NCBI GenBank assembly: GCA_965232975.1
Contig: CBDDRG010000276.1
Span: 1-21,042 of the forward strand
Length of the DNA stretch: 21,042 nucleotides
Source of the DNA: CBDDRG01 sp965232975
GTDB lineage: Bacteria > Pseudomonadota > Gammaproteobacteria > Pseudomonadales > Porticoccaceae
Reading direction: 5' to 3'
The translations under genes were made by a program, and so were the position numbers. Shown piece after piece: positions 1 through 9,608 of this stretch. How positions within the stretch are numbered: the first letter of the stretch is position 1; every line of letters starts with the position of its first letter. Below the pieces are notes generated by a model that searched no databases, was not told the origin of the DNA, and saw only the letters and a list, made by a program, of their open reading frames with translations.

Positions 1-177
1 GTAGTCGCTGCGCTCGCCGGCCTCGATGACGCCGAAGCCGAAAGTCAGCCCGGCGTGCCCGCCGAGCATCGGCCGCACCTCGGTCAGCACCGCGGCCGCG
101 CCGCAATGGCGGGCGACGAAGCGCGCCAGATTGGCCGCCAGTTCGTCATCCACACCCGCCCGTTCGTCTTGCGCCAT
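1..177 (-). CDS. Phosphotransferase family protein, N-terminal part (runs off left edge)
   Basis: Only the first 59 codons are in the window. The protein begins MAQDERAGVDDELAANLARF and continues to a glycine-rich segment, MLGGHAGLTFGFGV, that resembles the first beta-hairpin (nucleotide-binding loop) of aminoglycoside/choline-kinase-like (APH, PF01636) proteins. APH-fold proteins of this type often sit near acyl-CoA or oxidoreductase genes. The start is fixed by a strong ribosome binding site, GGAGGAG, about 10 bases before the ATG. The gene lies 75 bases downstream of the LLM oxidoreductase gene on the same strand and is probably co-transcribed with it. The catalytic HGD and DFG-like motifs would lie outside the window, so the family call rests on the N-terminus alone. 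Confidence 0.6.
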   Translation of the reverse strand, partial: MAQDERAGVDDELAANLARFVARHCGAAAVLTEVRPMLGGHAGLTFGFGVIEAGERSDY

Positions 178-252
178 GGCTCAGCTCCTCCGCTGTTTAT
201 TTCAGTTCCGCGTCGGCTGGCGAGGATAGCACCAAGTCTAGGCGCCGCAGCG

Positions 253-1164
253 CTACAAGCTGTCGGCCACTTCCTTGAAGCGGCGCGCGGCGTCGATATG
301 CTGCGCCAGCGACAGTTGGCCGTACATCGTCCAGCACCCCAGATGGGTCGCGCCCAGCGCCTTCCAGGCCAGCATCTCATCCCGCCACTGCTCCGGGGTG
401 CGCAGCGGGATGTCTTCCGGGCGCTGTTTCCAGCCAGCCATCACATTGGCGTTGTTCAGCGTGATCCAGGCCTCGATGCCGATCTGCGCGGGATCGCGCC
501 CCGCTTCCTGGGCGTAGCGGTGCAGCTTGGCCATCAGGTGCTTGCCCGGTTCATCCGGCTTGAAAAAGGCAAACCAGCCGTCGCCGACGCGAGCGATGCG
601 CTTGATCATGGCGTCGGCCCAGCCGCCCAGCCACAGCGGAATGGGCCGCCGGATCGGCAAGGGATTGATACCGGCGTCGGTAATCTTGTCCCAGCGGCCG
701 GCGAAGGTGATCAGATCCTGCGTCCACAGCTCGCGCAACAGGCCAATCTGCTCGTCCATGCGCTGGCCCCGGGTCGAGAAATCCTGGCCGAGAGCTTCAT
801 ATTCGACCTGGTTCCAGCCGATGCCGACGCCGAGCCGCAAACGGCCGCCCGACAGGATATCGACCTCGGCGGCCTGTTTGGCGACCAGCGCGGTCTGGCG
901 TTGCGGCAGAATCACGATCCCGGTCGCGAGTTCGATTTTGCGCGTCATGGCAGCGAGGTAACCCAGCAGCACAAAGGGTTCGTGAAACTGGAATTCGTGG
1001 GTGTAGGGGCCCCAGAGTTTGTGCTTGGTCGGATCCGCGCCCAGCACGTGGTCGAACACCACGAGGTGGTCGAAGCCGAGCGCCTCGATCGCCTGGGCAT
1101 AGTCGCGAATGGCCGCGGGGTCGGTACCAATTTCGGTGATTGGAAAAATGGCGCCTAAACGCAT
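253..1164 (-). CDS. LLM-class (luciferase-like) F420-dependent oxidoreductase
   Basis: A 303-residue flavin/F420-type oxidoreductase with the luciferase-like monooxygenase TIM-barrel. It opens MRLGAIFPITEIGTDP and has the family features EALGFDHLVVFDHV near residue 32, LATGIVILPQR, LSGGRLRLGVGIGWNQVEY and PIPLWLGG. Length and start match the TIGR03619-like subgroup. Members transfer hydride between F420 or FMN and an organic substrate; the substrate cannot be read from sequence. I chose the internal ATG at 1164 rather than the longer frame because AAGGAG lies 7 bases upstream and the family begins at this point. A nearly perfect 17-base tandem repeat lies just upstream in the leader. The phosphotransferase gene follows on the same strand, suggesting a two-gene operon. 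Confidence 0.88.
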   Translation of the reverse strand: MRLGAIFPITEIGTDPAAIRDYAQAIEALGFDHLVVFDHVLGADPTKHKLWGPYTHEFQFHEPFVLLGYLAAMTRKIELATGIVILPQRQTALVAKQAAEVDILSGGRLRLGVGIGWNQVEYEALGQDFSTRGQRMDEQIGLLRELWTQDLITFAGRWDKITDAGINPLPIRRPIPLWLGGWADAMIKRIARVGDGWFAFFKPDEPGKHLMAKLHRYAQEAGRDPAQIGIEAWITLNNANVMAGWKQRPEDIPLRTPEQWRDEMLAWKALGATHLGCWTMYGQLSLAQHIDAARRFKEVADSL

Positions 1165-1179
1165 GGTCGGTCTCCTTAT

Positions 1180-1213
1180 GGTCGGGTTGATCGCGTGGTC
1201 GGGTAGATCGCGT
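1180..1213. repeat. 17-bp tandem direct repeat in the LLM gene leader
   Basis: Two adjacent copies, GGTCGGGTTGATCGCGT and GGTCGGGTAGATCGCGT (plus strand), differ at one base. They end about 16 bases upstream of the LLM start codon, on the far side of its ribosome binding site. They could be paired operator sites or a slippage duplication. They encode nothing if the ATG at 1164 is the true start. Confidence 0.75.
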
Positions 1214-1241
1214 CGGAGCAGCGCGCAAAACCGCCCCACTC

Positions 1242-1270
1242 CTGAAACCCTGGACAAAGATGGCTACACT
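1242..1270 (+). promoter_or_regulatory. Possible sigma70-type promoter for the methyltransferase gene
   Basis: CTGAAA at 1242-1247 and TACACT at 1265-1270 are separated by 17 bases and point to the methyltransferase gene about 100 bases downstream. Both hexamers are imperfect matches, so this is a candidate only. Confidence 0.35.
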
Positions 1271-1371
1271 GCGGGCGATGCTTGCCCAACCCGGCCCCGA
1301 CAATCGAACCACAAACCCGAGGCGCTGGATACCGGGCGGGCCGAGCCGTGAATCACCGAGAATCGACGCCG

Positions 1372-2121
1372 ATGAAGTGGAACTCCGAGCTTTACGACCG
1401 CAACCACGCCTTCGTTTTTAAATACGGCGAAGAGGTGGTGGCGCTATTGAATCCGCGAGCCGGCGAACGCATTCTCGATATCGGCTGTGGCACCGGGCAC
1501 CTGACCCAGCGCATCGCCGAGGCCGGTGCCCAGGTCATCGGCCTGGACAATTCGCCAGACATGGTCGCGGCGGCGCTCGCCACCTACCCGAGCATTGAGT
1601 TCGTCGTCGCCGACGCCGCCGATTTCCGCTTTGCGGAGCCTTTCGATGCCATTTTCTCGAACGCTGCACTGCACTGGGTCGCCAACGCCGAGCAGGCCAT
1701 GCACTGCATGGCGCGCGCGCTCAAGCCGGGTGGTCGCCTGGTCGTCGAACTGGGCGGCAAGGGCAATATCGCGACCATCACCAATGCGCTGACCGCCGCC
1801 ATCGATGCGATCGCGCACCTGCGCATCGATCGCGGCCGCCATTTTCCGAGTGTTGCCGAGTATGCGGGCCTGGCCGAGCGCCAAGGGCTCGAGGTCACCT
1901 ATGCTGCGCTGATCGACCGCCCGACGCGACTGGCCGACGGCGCCAATGGCTTGCGCAACTGGCTCGAGATGTTCGATGAGGGCGTGCTCAGCCGGATTCC
2001 CGCCGACCGGCGCGAGGCGGTCATCAGCCGCGTAGAAGCACAAACGCGCGCCAGCCTGTTTGTCGATGGCTGCTGGGTCGCCGATTACAAGAGACTGCGC
2101 ATGGTCGCCGTCAAGCCCTGA
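1372..2121 (+). CDS. Class I SAM-dependent methyltransferase
   Basis: A 249-residue Rossmann-fold methyltransferase. Motif I is ILDIGCGTG at residues 34-42, with the acidic residue that would hold the SAM ribose in GLDNS near 57-61. FDAIFSNAALHWV and LKPGGRLVVELGG follow, as in the trans-aconitate methyltransferase / UbiE-like group. The substrate is unknown. The ATG at 1372 is chosen because the family's N-terminus (WNSELYDRNHAFVFKYGEEV) begins directly after it. The ribosome binding site is weak, and an in-frame GTG at 1348 is a possible alternative. The gene is convergent with gltX, with only 15 bases between stop codons; a GCCGGC inverted repeat (2127-2148) spans the junction. Confidence 0.85.
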   Translation: MKWNSELYDRNHAFVFKYGEEVVALLNPRAGERILDIGCGTGHLTQRIAEAGAQVIGLDNSPDMVAAALATYPSIEFVVADAADFRFAEPFDAIFSNAALHWVANAEQAMHCMARALKPGGRLVVELGGKGNIATITNALTAAIDAIAHLRIDRGRHFPSVAEYAGLAERQGLEVTYAALIDRPTRLADGANGLRNWLEMFDEGVLSRIPADRREAVISRVEAQTRASLFVDGCWVADYKRLRMVAVKP

Positions 2122-2136
2122 TCCGCGCCGGCAACC

Positions 2137-3654
2137 TCAATCGCCGGCCGCAGCATCGCCTGGGCCGCGGTCGGCGCCCGTGGCCAGATAATCCTTCTCC
2201 CACTGTTTGAGCTGCTTTTTTGACGGCCCGGCAAGAACCTTCAAGGCGTGGCGGACGCGAGCGCGCACCATGTCCGGCCCCAGCAGCACCATGGAATCGA
2301 ACAGCGGCGGCGCCGACTCGCGCCCGGCGATGGCGATGAACAGGGGTGCCAGAAAGTCCTTCAGCTTCAAGTCCAGACCCGTCGCCAGCTCGCTGAGCGC
2401 GCGGTAGAGCCGGTCGCGCTCCCAGACGCGCAAATCATCCAGCCGCCACGCCGAATATTGCAGGATGCGCAACACCAGCTCGCGGTCGAGCTTGCCATGG
2501 GCAAAATCGGCTTCGGTCAGCGGCGGCAACCCCGACAATAAAAACGCGGTCAGCGGAATCACATCGGTAAACTTTTCGACGCGCTCCTTGATCAGCGGAA
2601 TGAAGCGGCGCAGGTTGTCCGGGTTCAGTGCCCAGGCCGCCATGCGCGCGGCGAACTCGTCTTCACTCAGATCCTCGCGCAGCCAGCGGCCGTTCAGCCA
2701 GTCGAGTTTTTCGGTGTCGAATACCGGCCCGCCCAGATGCACCTGGTGCAGGTCGAAGTTCTCGATCATCCGGTCGAGACTGAATTTCTCGGCCTCGTCG
2801 GGCATCGCCCAGCCCATGCGCCCGAGATAGTTGACGAGCGCCTCGGGCAGGTAGCCCATGGCCCGGTAGTAATTGATGCTGGTCGGATTCTTGCGTTTGC
2901 TGAGCTTGCTTTTATCGGGATTGCGCAACAGCGGCAGGTGGCAGAGCACCGGCATCTGCCAGCCGAAATACTGATACAACAACTGATGCTTGGGCGCGGA
3001 GTTGATCCACTCCTCGCCGCGAATCACATGGGTGATCGCCATCAGGTGGTCATCGACCACATTGGCGAGGTGGTAGGTCGGCATGCCGTCCGCCTTCAGC
3101 AGCACCTGCATGTCCACCTGACTCCAGGGGATTTCAATGCGCCCGCGCAACATATCGTCGAACGTACAGGTGCCGGCTGCCGGCACCTTCATGCGCACCA
3201 CATGGGGCTCGCCGGCGGCGCGGCGGCGCGCGATTTCGCCCGCGTCCAACAGCAGCCCGCGCCCGTCGTATTTCGGCGTCTCGCCGCGCGCCACCTGGTC
3301 GCGGCGCATGTCGTCCAGCTCGCTCGCGGTAGCGAAACAGTAAAACGCGTGGCCCGCAGCCAGCAGTTGCTCAGCGTGCTGCTGGTAAATGGCCAGCCGC
3401 TCGCTCTGCCGGTAGGGCGCATGCGGCCCTCCGACGTCGGGGCCCTCGTCCCAGTCCAGGCCCAGCCAGCGCAGGGATTGCAGGATCATGGCCTCGGATT
3501 CGGCCGTACTGCGCGCCTGGTCGGTGTCCTCGATGCGCAGGACGAATTGCCCTCCGTGCCGGCGCGCAAAACACAGGTTGAACAGGGCGATGTAGGCGGT
3601 GCCAACGTGGGGGTCGCCCGTGGGCGAGGGCGCAATGCGCGTGCGGACGATCAT
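2137..3654 (-). CDS. gltX: Glutamyl-tRNA synthetase
   Basis: A 505-residue class I aminoacyl-tRNA synthetase that charges tRNA-Glu in the cytoplasm. The N-terminus TRIAPSPTGDPHVGTAYIAL carries the HIGH signature as HVGT (residues 16-19), followed by RIEDTDQARS. The KMSKS loop is KLSKR at 250-254. The C-terminal helical anticodon-binding region ends in a charged, low-complexity tail, making it slightly longer than the E. coli enzyme (471 residues). The upstream frame would add about 30 residues before the conserved start, so the ATG at 3654 is preferred although no clear Shine-Dalgarno precedes it. Whether it discriminates tRNA-Glu from tRNA-Gln cannot be decided here. Confidence 0.96.
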   Translation of the reverse strand: MIVRTRIAPSPTGDPHVGTAYIALFNLCFARRHGGQFVLRIEDTDQARSTAESEAMILQSLRWLGLDWDEGPDVGGPHAPYRQSERLAIYQQHAEQLLAAGHAFYCFATASELDDMRRDQVARGETPKYDGRGLLLDAGEIARRRAAGEPHVVRMKVPAAGTCTFDDMLRGRIEIPWSQVDMQVLLKADGMPTYHLANVVDDHLMAITHVIRGEEWINSAPKHQLLYQYFGWQMPVLCHLPLLRNPDKSKLSKRKNPTSINYYRAMGYLPEALVNYLGRMGWAMPDEAEKFSLDRMIENFDLHQVHLGGPVFDTEKLDWLNGRWLREDLSEDEFAARMAAWALNPDNLRRFIPLIKERVEKFTDVIPLTAFLLSGLPPLTEADFAHGKLDRELVLRILQYSAWRLDDLRVWERDRLYRALSELATGLDLKLKDFLAPLFIAIAGRESAPPLFDSMVLLGPDMVRARVRHALKVLAGPSKKQLKQWEKDYLATGADRGPGDAAAGD

Positions 3655-3708
3655 CGTGGGGTTATCCGGCGGTTTACTGGGAATCGGGGCTAACAGCCGC
3701 GGGCGGCC

Positions 3709-3737
3709 ATTATAGGGACGCGCCGCGAGCATGCCAC
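3709..3737 (-). promoter_or_regulatory. Promoter for gltX
   Basis: On the minus strand GTGGCA (3737-3732) and a perfect TATAAT (3714-3709) are 17 bases apart. Transcription would begin near 3702, leaving a leader of about 48 bases before gltX. Confidence 0.6.
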
Positions 3738-3798
3738 CATCGATCACTCCCGGGCTGCGTGTCGAACGGCGACTATCCTTCCGCTGGTCTTCCGCTGG

Positions 3799-3821
3799 CC
3801 CCCGGTAAATCTATCCGGGGG
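3799..3821. other. GC-rich inverted repeat upstream of the lipoprotein gene
   Basis: A 7-bp stem, CCCCCGG/CCGGGGG, with a 9-base loop lies immediately before the -35 element of the next promoter. There is no T-run on the plus strand. It could be an operator or an insulating hairpin between divergent genes. Confidence 0.4.
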
Positions 3822-3849
3822 TTGTCCGTCGCGCTTCAACCCGTACAAT
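3822..3849 (+). promoter_or_regulatory. Promoter for the BTLCP-family lipoprotein gene
   Basis: TTGTCC (3822-3827) and TACAAT (3844-3849) are 16 bases apart and lie about 55 bases before the start codon. The pair is divergent from the gltX promoter. Confidence 0.5.
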
Positions 3850-3905
3850 TCCGCTCCGACGGTGCCGATGCGCTTTTTTGCCGCAACTACAACAGGGTTT
3901 GATCC

Positions 3906-4661
3906 ATGGCCGACCGAACCGACTCTCCTACCGACAATCTCCGTGGTCGCGGGCGCCACCGCCAGTGGCTCGCGTTCGTGTTCGCCACGGCGCTGCTCGG
4001 TGGCTGTGCCAATCGCTCCGCCGACGAACCCCCTGAGCAGTTCTCGAGCGCAATAAAAGACTACGCCGAGCTCATCGAAAAGACCGAGCAAAAACACGGC
4101 GCCGCTACCGCCGACCGGATCCGTTCGTGGCTGCGCCTGATCGACAAGAACCGGGCGCTCGGGGAGCCCGAGCAGTTGCAATTGGTCAACGATTTTTTCA
4201 ACGCGGCGCGCACGGTTAGCGATCAGCAGGAATGGCAGCGCGACGATTATTGGGCAACACCGGTTGAGTTTTTGATCAGGCAGGCGGGTGACGGTGAGGA
4301 TTTCGCCATCGCCAAGTACTTCACGCTGAATATGATGGGCATGCCTCTCGACAAACTGCGCATCACCGGGGTGGCAAGCGCGAACGGCGGTGAAACCCGG
4401 ATGGTGTTGGCCTATTACGCCTCGGCGGACGACATGCCGCTGATCCTCGACAATGCCAACCGGCAAATCGTACCCGCAAGCGAGCGCACCGATCTAAAGC
4501 CTGTCTACAGTTTCAACGGCAAAACCCTGTGGCTCGCCCGCGTGCGCAAGGAGGACACCGGCGCCACCGAGCCCGCACAGGCCGCTCCCTGGCGCGGGTT
4601 GATTCGGCGGATGCAGCGCGAAATGCCACCACCGCGCCGTGGTATCAGGCGATTTTGGTGA
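3906..4661 (+). CDS. Transglutaminase-like cysteine peptidase (BTLCP/LapG) family lipoprotein, predicted catalytically inactive
   Basis: A 251-residue protein. A basic N-region and hydrophobic stretch WLAFVFATALLGG end at a lipobox Cys (C34), so it is probably a lipoprotein. The rest follows the bacterial transglutaminase-like cysteine proteinase family (PF06035, which includes LapG): RLIDKNR, LVNDFFNAAR, QRDDYWATPVEFL, EDFAIAKYFTL, LDKLRITGV and LKPVYSFNGKTLWLAR. In active members the nucleophile lies in GGDCED; here it is AGDGED with Gly at 130 (codon GGT, one base from TGT). The catalytic His, normally before MVLAYY, is Arg165. Only the Asp (D182 in LILDN) remains. The fold looks intact and the frame open, so I read it as a pseudoenzyme that may bind a LapG-type substrate or ligand. 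It ends overlapping the convergent small gene by 17 bases. The family is confident; loss of activity is inferred. Confidence 0.85.
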   Translation: MADRTDSPTDNLRGRGRHRQWLAFVFATALLGGCANRSADEPPEQFSSAIKDYAELIEKTEQKHGAATADRIRSWLRLIDKNRALGEPEQLQLVNDFFNAARTVSDQQEWQRDDYWATPVEFLIRQAGDGEDFAIAKYFTLNMMGMPLDKLRITGVASANGGETRMVLAYYASADDMPLILDNANRQIVPASERTDLKPVYSFNGKTLWLARVRKEDTGATEPAQAAPWRGLIRRMQREMPPPRRGIRRFW

Positions 4662-4893
4662 ACTTCAGGTCGTCTTCCAGAACCTGGAGTTCACAACCGA
4701 AGCGATCGGCAATCACGCGGGCAAAAGACATGTAGATGATTCTGTCCTGCTCGTCGCAAGCATTGCGAAATTCCGCGCGCGTAAATACTTTGCTTTCACC
4801 GGCCTGCAATTGGGTCAACGCACGCTGGATATTGAGATTGCGATCCGGTCGATCCATTTCGAGATAGATGTTGGATTCGCGGAGTTCAGCCAT
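4645..4893 (-). CDS. Small protein of unknown function
   Basis: An 82-residue, charged, soluble-looking protein beginning MAELRESNIYLEMDRPDRNL and ending LQVLEDDLKFTKIA. I do not recognise a family. The middle (TRAEFRNACDEQDRIIYMSFARVIADRF) is predicted mostly helical. The ATG at 4893 is preferred because GAGG lies 8 bases upstream; the frame stays open further and an ATG at 4922 is possible. The 3' end overlaps that of the convergent lipoprotein gene by 17 bases. A candidate promoter lies about 97 bases upstream. It has no same-strand neighbour close enough for an operon. Confidence 0.6.
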   Translation of the reverse strand: MAELRESNIYLEMDRPDRNLNIQRALTQLQAGESKVFTRAEFRNACDEQDRIIYMSFARVIADRFGCELQVLEDDLKFTKIA

Positions 4894-4989
4894 GGCCAAT
4901 GCCTCGTTGGTTATTATGAGCATCTGGTTCGCGCCTGACCGCGCGTTGCTGCCGAAAATCCGCGCGGGCGATAGGCTTCCACGGTGCCG

Positions 4990-5019
4990 ATAATAGTATT
5001 CCCCGACACCTCGACGCAA
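4990..5019 (-). promoter_or_regulatory. Possible promoter for the small unknown gene
   Basis: On the minus strand TTGCGT (5019-5014) and TATTAT (4995-4990) are 18 bases apart. This would leave a leader of roughly 90 bases. Confidence 0.35.
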
Positions 5020-5099
5020 ACCGGGACCGCAGACGAGTCTCAATGCACGGGTGATCGCGACCACACTCCATCACATCCGCCCGGCAGGAGACAACTGCA

Positions 5100-5546
5100 A
5101 TGAATCCAGACGATCCCGACTACGTCGCCTACAAGGCTTATGTGGATTTATGGTCGGCCGAAAATCCCATTAAAACCAACAAGCTACAGGTCCTGTTGGC
5201 GGTGAACGGGCTGCTGGTGTCGGCATTGCAGGTGGGTGGCGGCGGCGCCCCAGCCAGCTGGCCGCTTTTTCTCGTCGGCGCTGTATTCTCCGCCATCTGG
5301 GTCATGTCGATCGGCAGAACCAGCCTGTTTCAGAAGGCGTGGCAGGCCAAGGCGCTGGAGCTGGCGCAAAGGCATCCGGGCGACGTGCGTTTCCGCCTGC
5401 TCGATACCAGCGCGGCGGAAGCTACCGCACCCGCCTGGCTCCGCTGTCTCGGGGGGGTTCCCTCCAAATATTATTTGTTGGGCGCGCCCGTCGTGTGTTC
5501 CGCGCTGTGGCTCATCGGGCTGGTCTGGATCATCTGCCGGGGTTGA
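5100..5546 (+). CDS. Small integral membrane protein, RipA-like
   Basis: A 148-residue protein with three predicted membrane helices: about residues 28-47 (KLQVLLAVNGLLVSAL), 54-73 (WPLFLVGAVFSAIWVMSIG) and 124-147 (YYLLGAPVVCSALWLIGLVW). The N-terminal WSAENPIKTNKLQVLLAVN and the arrangement of two close helices, a soluble stretch of about 45 residues, and a third helix resemble the RipA family of octameric membrane proteins. I hold that family name only moderately. AGGAG lies 9 bases before the ATG, fixing the start. It stands alone between divergent and same-strand genes. A CCCGAC/GTCGGG inverted repeat (5554-5571) follows the stop codon without a T-run. Confidence 0.75.
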   Translation: MNPDDPDYVAYKAYVDLWSAENPIKTNKLQVLLAVNGLLVSALQVGGGGAPASWPLFLVGAVFSAIWVMSIGRTSLFQKAWQAKALELAQRHPGDVRFRLLDTSAAEATAPAWLRCLGGVPSKYYLLGAPVVCSALWLIGLVWIICRG

Positions 5547-5793
5547 CCTGCGACCCGACGAGCCTGTCGGGCTTAACTTCGAAATGGCGGCGTTGGGGCG
5601 CCTCCGAAAACGGAAGCGCACCGATTGGGTACCAAAAGAACATGTTTCAACGCGGATTCGTCGGGGCGCAGCTTTTCCCCCTTTATCAGGCTATCTGGAC
5701 GGATTTCGGGTGCAGCACGGTCGCCGCCGACGCTTGAAAGCCGTCGCCAATGGTGCTTTCATCGGCGGACAATAACTATGAGGACTGGCCGCA
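5547..5793. other. Intergenic stretch without a supported gene
   Basis: About 250 bases between the RipA-like gene and the CoA-transferase gene. Short open frames cross it but none has family resemblance or a good ribosome binding site. The only structure seen is the 6-bp inverted repeat at 5554-5571, which may help end transcription of the upstream gene. No convincing promoter for the CoA-transferase was found. Confidence 0.5.
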
Positions 5794-7017
5794 ATGAACA
5801 ATGCGCATGTGCTGACGGGTTACCGGGTGCTCGATTTCACGCAGGTGGTCGCCGGGCCGACCACCACGCGACTGATGGCCGAGATGGGCGCCGAAATCAT
5901 CAAGGTTGAAATCGCACCCATCGGCGACATGACCCGGACGCTTCCGGTCATCCGCGAAGGTCGCAGTTCCTACTTCCTGCAACAGAATCGCGGCAAGAAG
6001 AGCCTGTGCCTGGATCCCAAATCGACGCAGGGGCAGCAGATCATCGAGGCTCTGATCGGCAAATGCGATGTGCTCGTTGAAAACTACGCCGCCGGCGTCA
6101 TCGATCGCATGGGCTTTGGCTACGACCGCGTCAAGGCGATCAACCCGGCGATGGTCATGTGTTCGATCTCGGGATTCGGCCAGACCGGGCCGTTATCGAA
6201 CAAGCCCGGCTTTGACTTCATCGCCGCCGCTTATGCCGGCGTCATGGATATGATCGGCTATGCCGACGGCTTTCCGCTATTCCCACAGATGGCCATCGGC
6301 GACGCCACCACCGGGGTGCACGCGCTCGCCGCCATCAATGCCGCGCTGTTGTATCGCACCCGCACCGGCGAGGGCCAACACCTGGATATCTCGCTGATCG
6401 ACTCGTATTTCCACCAGCACGAAATCTCGGTGCAACTCTACAGTGCGACCAAGGGTGCGTTCTCGCCCAAACGCTCAGGGCATCACCACTTCATGCTGCA
6501 CCCACTCGGCGTCTACAAAGGCCGGGGCGACGCCGAGTATTACACCATCATGGTGCCACCGATGCGTTGGGCGGACTTCTGCGAGTTGATGGAGAAACCG
6601 GAATACGCCACTGATCCGCGCTTCGACACCAACGACATGCGCATGAAAAACCACCAGGAAGTGATCGATTTTATCGAAGACTGGTTGCGCAACCAGCCCA
6701 GTCGGGACGTGATCCTCGCGAAGTTTGAGGCGGCGCGCATTGCGATTGGCCCGGTGCTGTCAGTGCCCCAGGCCATGGCCCACCCCCACTTTGTCGAGCG
6801 GCGCATCGTGCGCAAAGTCCCCGACCGCTGTTTTGGCGAAATCGATATTCCGGGCATGCCACTGCGGTTTTCCCGCTTTCCCGACGAACTGCCGCTGGAA
6901 GCGCCCTTTCTGGGCGAGCACAACCGGGAGATTCTCGAAGGCGTACTGGAGATGACAGCGGCCCAAGTCACCGCACTGGAGCACGCCGGGGTGTTGCAAG
7001 CCGAGGTGCAACCTTAG
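5794..7017 (+). CDS. CaiB/BaiF family (class III) CoA-transferase
   Basis: A 407-residue class III CoA-transferase, which moves CoA between a CoA-thioester and a free carboxylic acid through an aspartyl intermediate. The family opening GYRVLDFTQVVAGP is followed by AEMGAEIIKVE, ENYAAGVIDRMGFGYD and CSISGFGQTGP. The catalytic Asp is D170 in MAIGDATTGVHA, in the position expected for FRC/CaiB-type enzymes. The C-terminal half carries GPVLSVPQAMAHPHFVERRIV. Substrate is not evident: the family covers carnitine, oxalate, succinate and branched-chain acids. GAGGA stands about 10 bases before the ATG. The gene is followed by a strong hairpin and faces acs, so a shared role in acyl-CoA metabolism is possible but only suggested. 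Confidence 0.92.
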   Translation: MNNAHVLTGYRVLDFTQVVAGPTTTRLMAEMGAEIIKVEIAPIGDMTRTLPVIREGRSSYFLQQNRGKKSLCLDPKSTQGQQIIEALIGKCDVLVENYAAGVIDRMGFGYDRVKAINPAMVMCSISGFGQTGPLSNKPGFDFIAAAYAGVMDMIGYADGFPLFPQMAIGDATTGVHALAAINAALLYRTRTGEGQHLDISLIDSYFHQHEISVQLYSATKGAFSPKRSGHHHFMLHPLGVYKGRGDAEYYTIMVPPMRWADFCELMEKPEYATDPRFDTNDMRMKNHQEVIDFIEDWLRNQPSRDVILAKFEAARIAIGPVLSVPQAMAHPHFVERRIVRKVPDRCFGEIDIPGMPLRFSRFPDELPLEAPFLGEHNREILEGVLEMTAAQVTALEHAGVLQAEVQP

Positions 7018-7023
7018 CAGGAT

Positions 7024-7055
7024 GTTGAAAAAGGGCCTTCCTGCCCTTTTTCAAC
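7024..7055 (+). terminator. Bidirectional intrinsic terminator between the CoA-transferase and acs
   Basis: A perfect 13-bp stem, GTTGAAAAAGGGC/GCCCTTTTTCAAC, with loop CTTCCT. The stem supplies a T5 tract on either strand, so it could stop both the CoA-transferase and acs transcripts, which converge here. It begins 6 bases after the CoA-transferase stop codon. Confidence 0.75.
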
Positions 7056-7143
7056 CCGGCTCGTCGCGGTACACGCCCGCGACGGCCTCCGCGAGGCTTA
7101 TCGGTGGATGCAGGGCGCCGAGCGATGTACAGGCACTTTGAAA

Positions 7144-9081
<1,938 letters not shown>

Positions 9082-9159
9082 GCCTCTCCCCTTTTTTGCA
9101 TGTTGAATCTGGCCTCAAGCGAACACCGCTACCCCGTCTGCCCGCTAAACGGCAGGGCA

Positions 9160-9173
9160 GCGCCCGGGGGCGC
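9160..9173. other. GC-rich perfect inverted repeat after panD
   Basis: GCGCCC/GGGCGC with a 2-base centre lies between panD and acs, 19 bases past the panD stop on the minus strand. It lacks a T-run in the panD direction, so it is at best a weak terminator. Confidence 0.3.
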
Positions 9174-9191
9174 AAAACCGCAGGCAGGAAA

Positions 9192-9575
9192 TCAGGATGC
9201 CGCTTGGATCGGAATGGTGTTAGTCGTCCGATTCACCGTGTTGTCGGCGTTCAGATACACCAGCTTGGGCTTGTGATTGACCATTTCGGCTTCGGTGTAC
9301 TGGCCGTAGGTGGCGATAATAACCCGGTCGCCGACCTGCACCCGCCGCGCCGCCGCACCGTTCATCGAGATGGTGCCCGAGCCCGCTTCGGCGCGAATGA
9401 TATAAGTGGCGAAGCGCTCGCCATTATTGACGTTGTAGATTTCGATTTGCTCAAACTCGCGCAGACCGGCGAGGTCGATCAGGCTGCTGTCGATGGCGCA
9501 GGAGCCGTCATACCACAATTCTGCCTGGGTGACGCTGGCCATGTGCAACTTAGCTTTCAGCAGGGTGCTCAACAT
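9192..9575 (-). CDS. panD: Aspartate 1-decarboxylase precursor
   Basis: A 127-residue pyruvoyl enzyme that makes beta-alanine from L-aspartate for pantothenate synthesis. The self-cleavage site is G24-S25 within ELWYDGSCAIDSSL, where Ser25 becomes the pyruvoyl group. K9 in LLKAKLHMASVT, Y58 in the FATYIIRAE region, and NGAAARRVQVGDRVIIATYG match the family. Length is typical. An AGGAAGAGG stretch precedes the ATG. It follows panC by 33 bases on the same strand, so the two last steps leading to pantothenate are made together. panB is not in the window. Confidence 0.97.
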   Translation of the reverse strand: MLSTLLKAKLHMASVTQAELWYDGSCAIDSSLIDLAGLREFEQIEIYNVNNGERFATYIIRAEAGSGTISMNGAAARRVQVGDRVIIATYGQYTEAEMVNHKPKLVYLNADNTVNRTTNTIPIQAAS

Positions 9576-9608
9576 TTGAGGCCTCTTCCTAAACCGGGGC
9601 CAAAGGGT

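Noticed and set aside
55..1158. 367-codon plus-strand frame opposite the LLM oxidoreductase
   Set aside because: It is a high-GC shadow frame; the opposite strand encodes a recognisable protein with a ribosome binding site.
2737..3693. 318-codon plus-strand frame opposite gltX
   Set aside because: It is an antisense shadow; low-complexity His/Gln/Val composition typical of reverse-read GC-rich genes.
5236..5775. 179-codon plus-strand frame over the RipA-like gene and the following gap
   Set aside because: It is an out-of-frame reading of the membrane protein gene, Arg/Pro-rich, without a ribosome binding site; the membrane protein frame is clearly the coding one.
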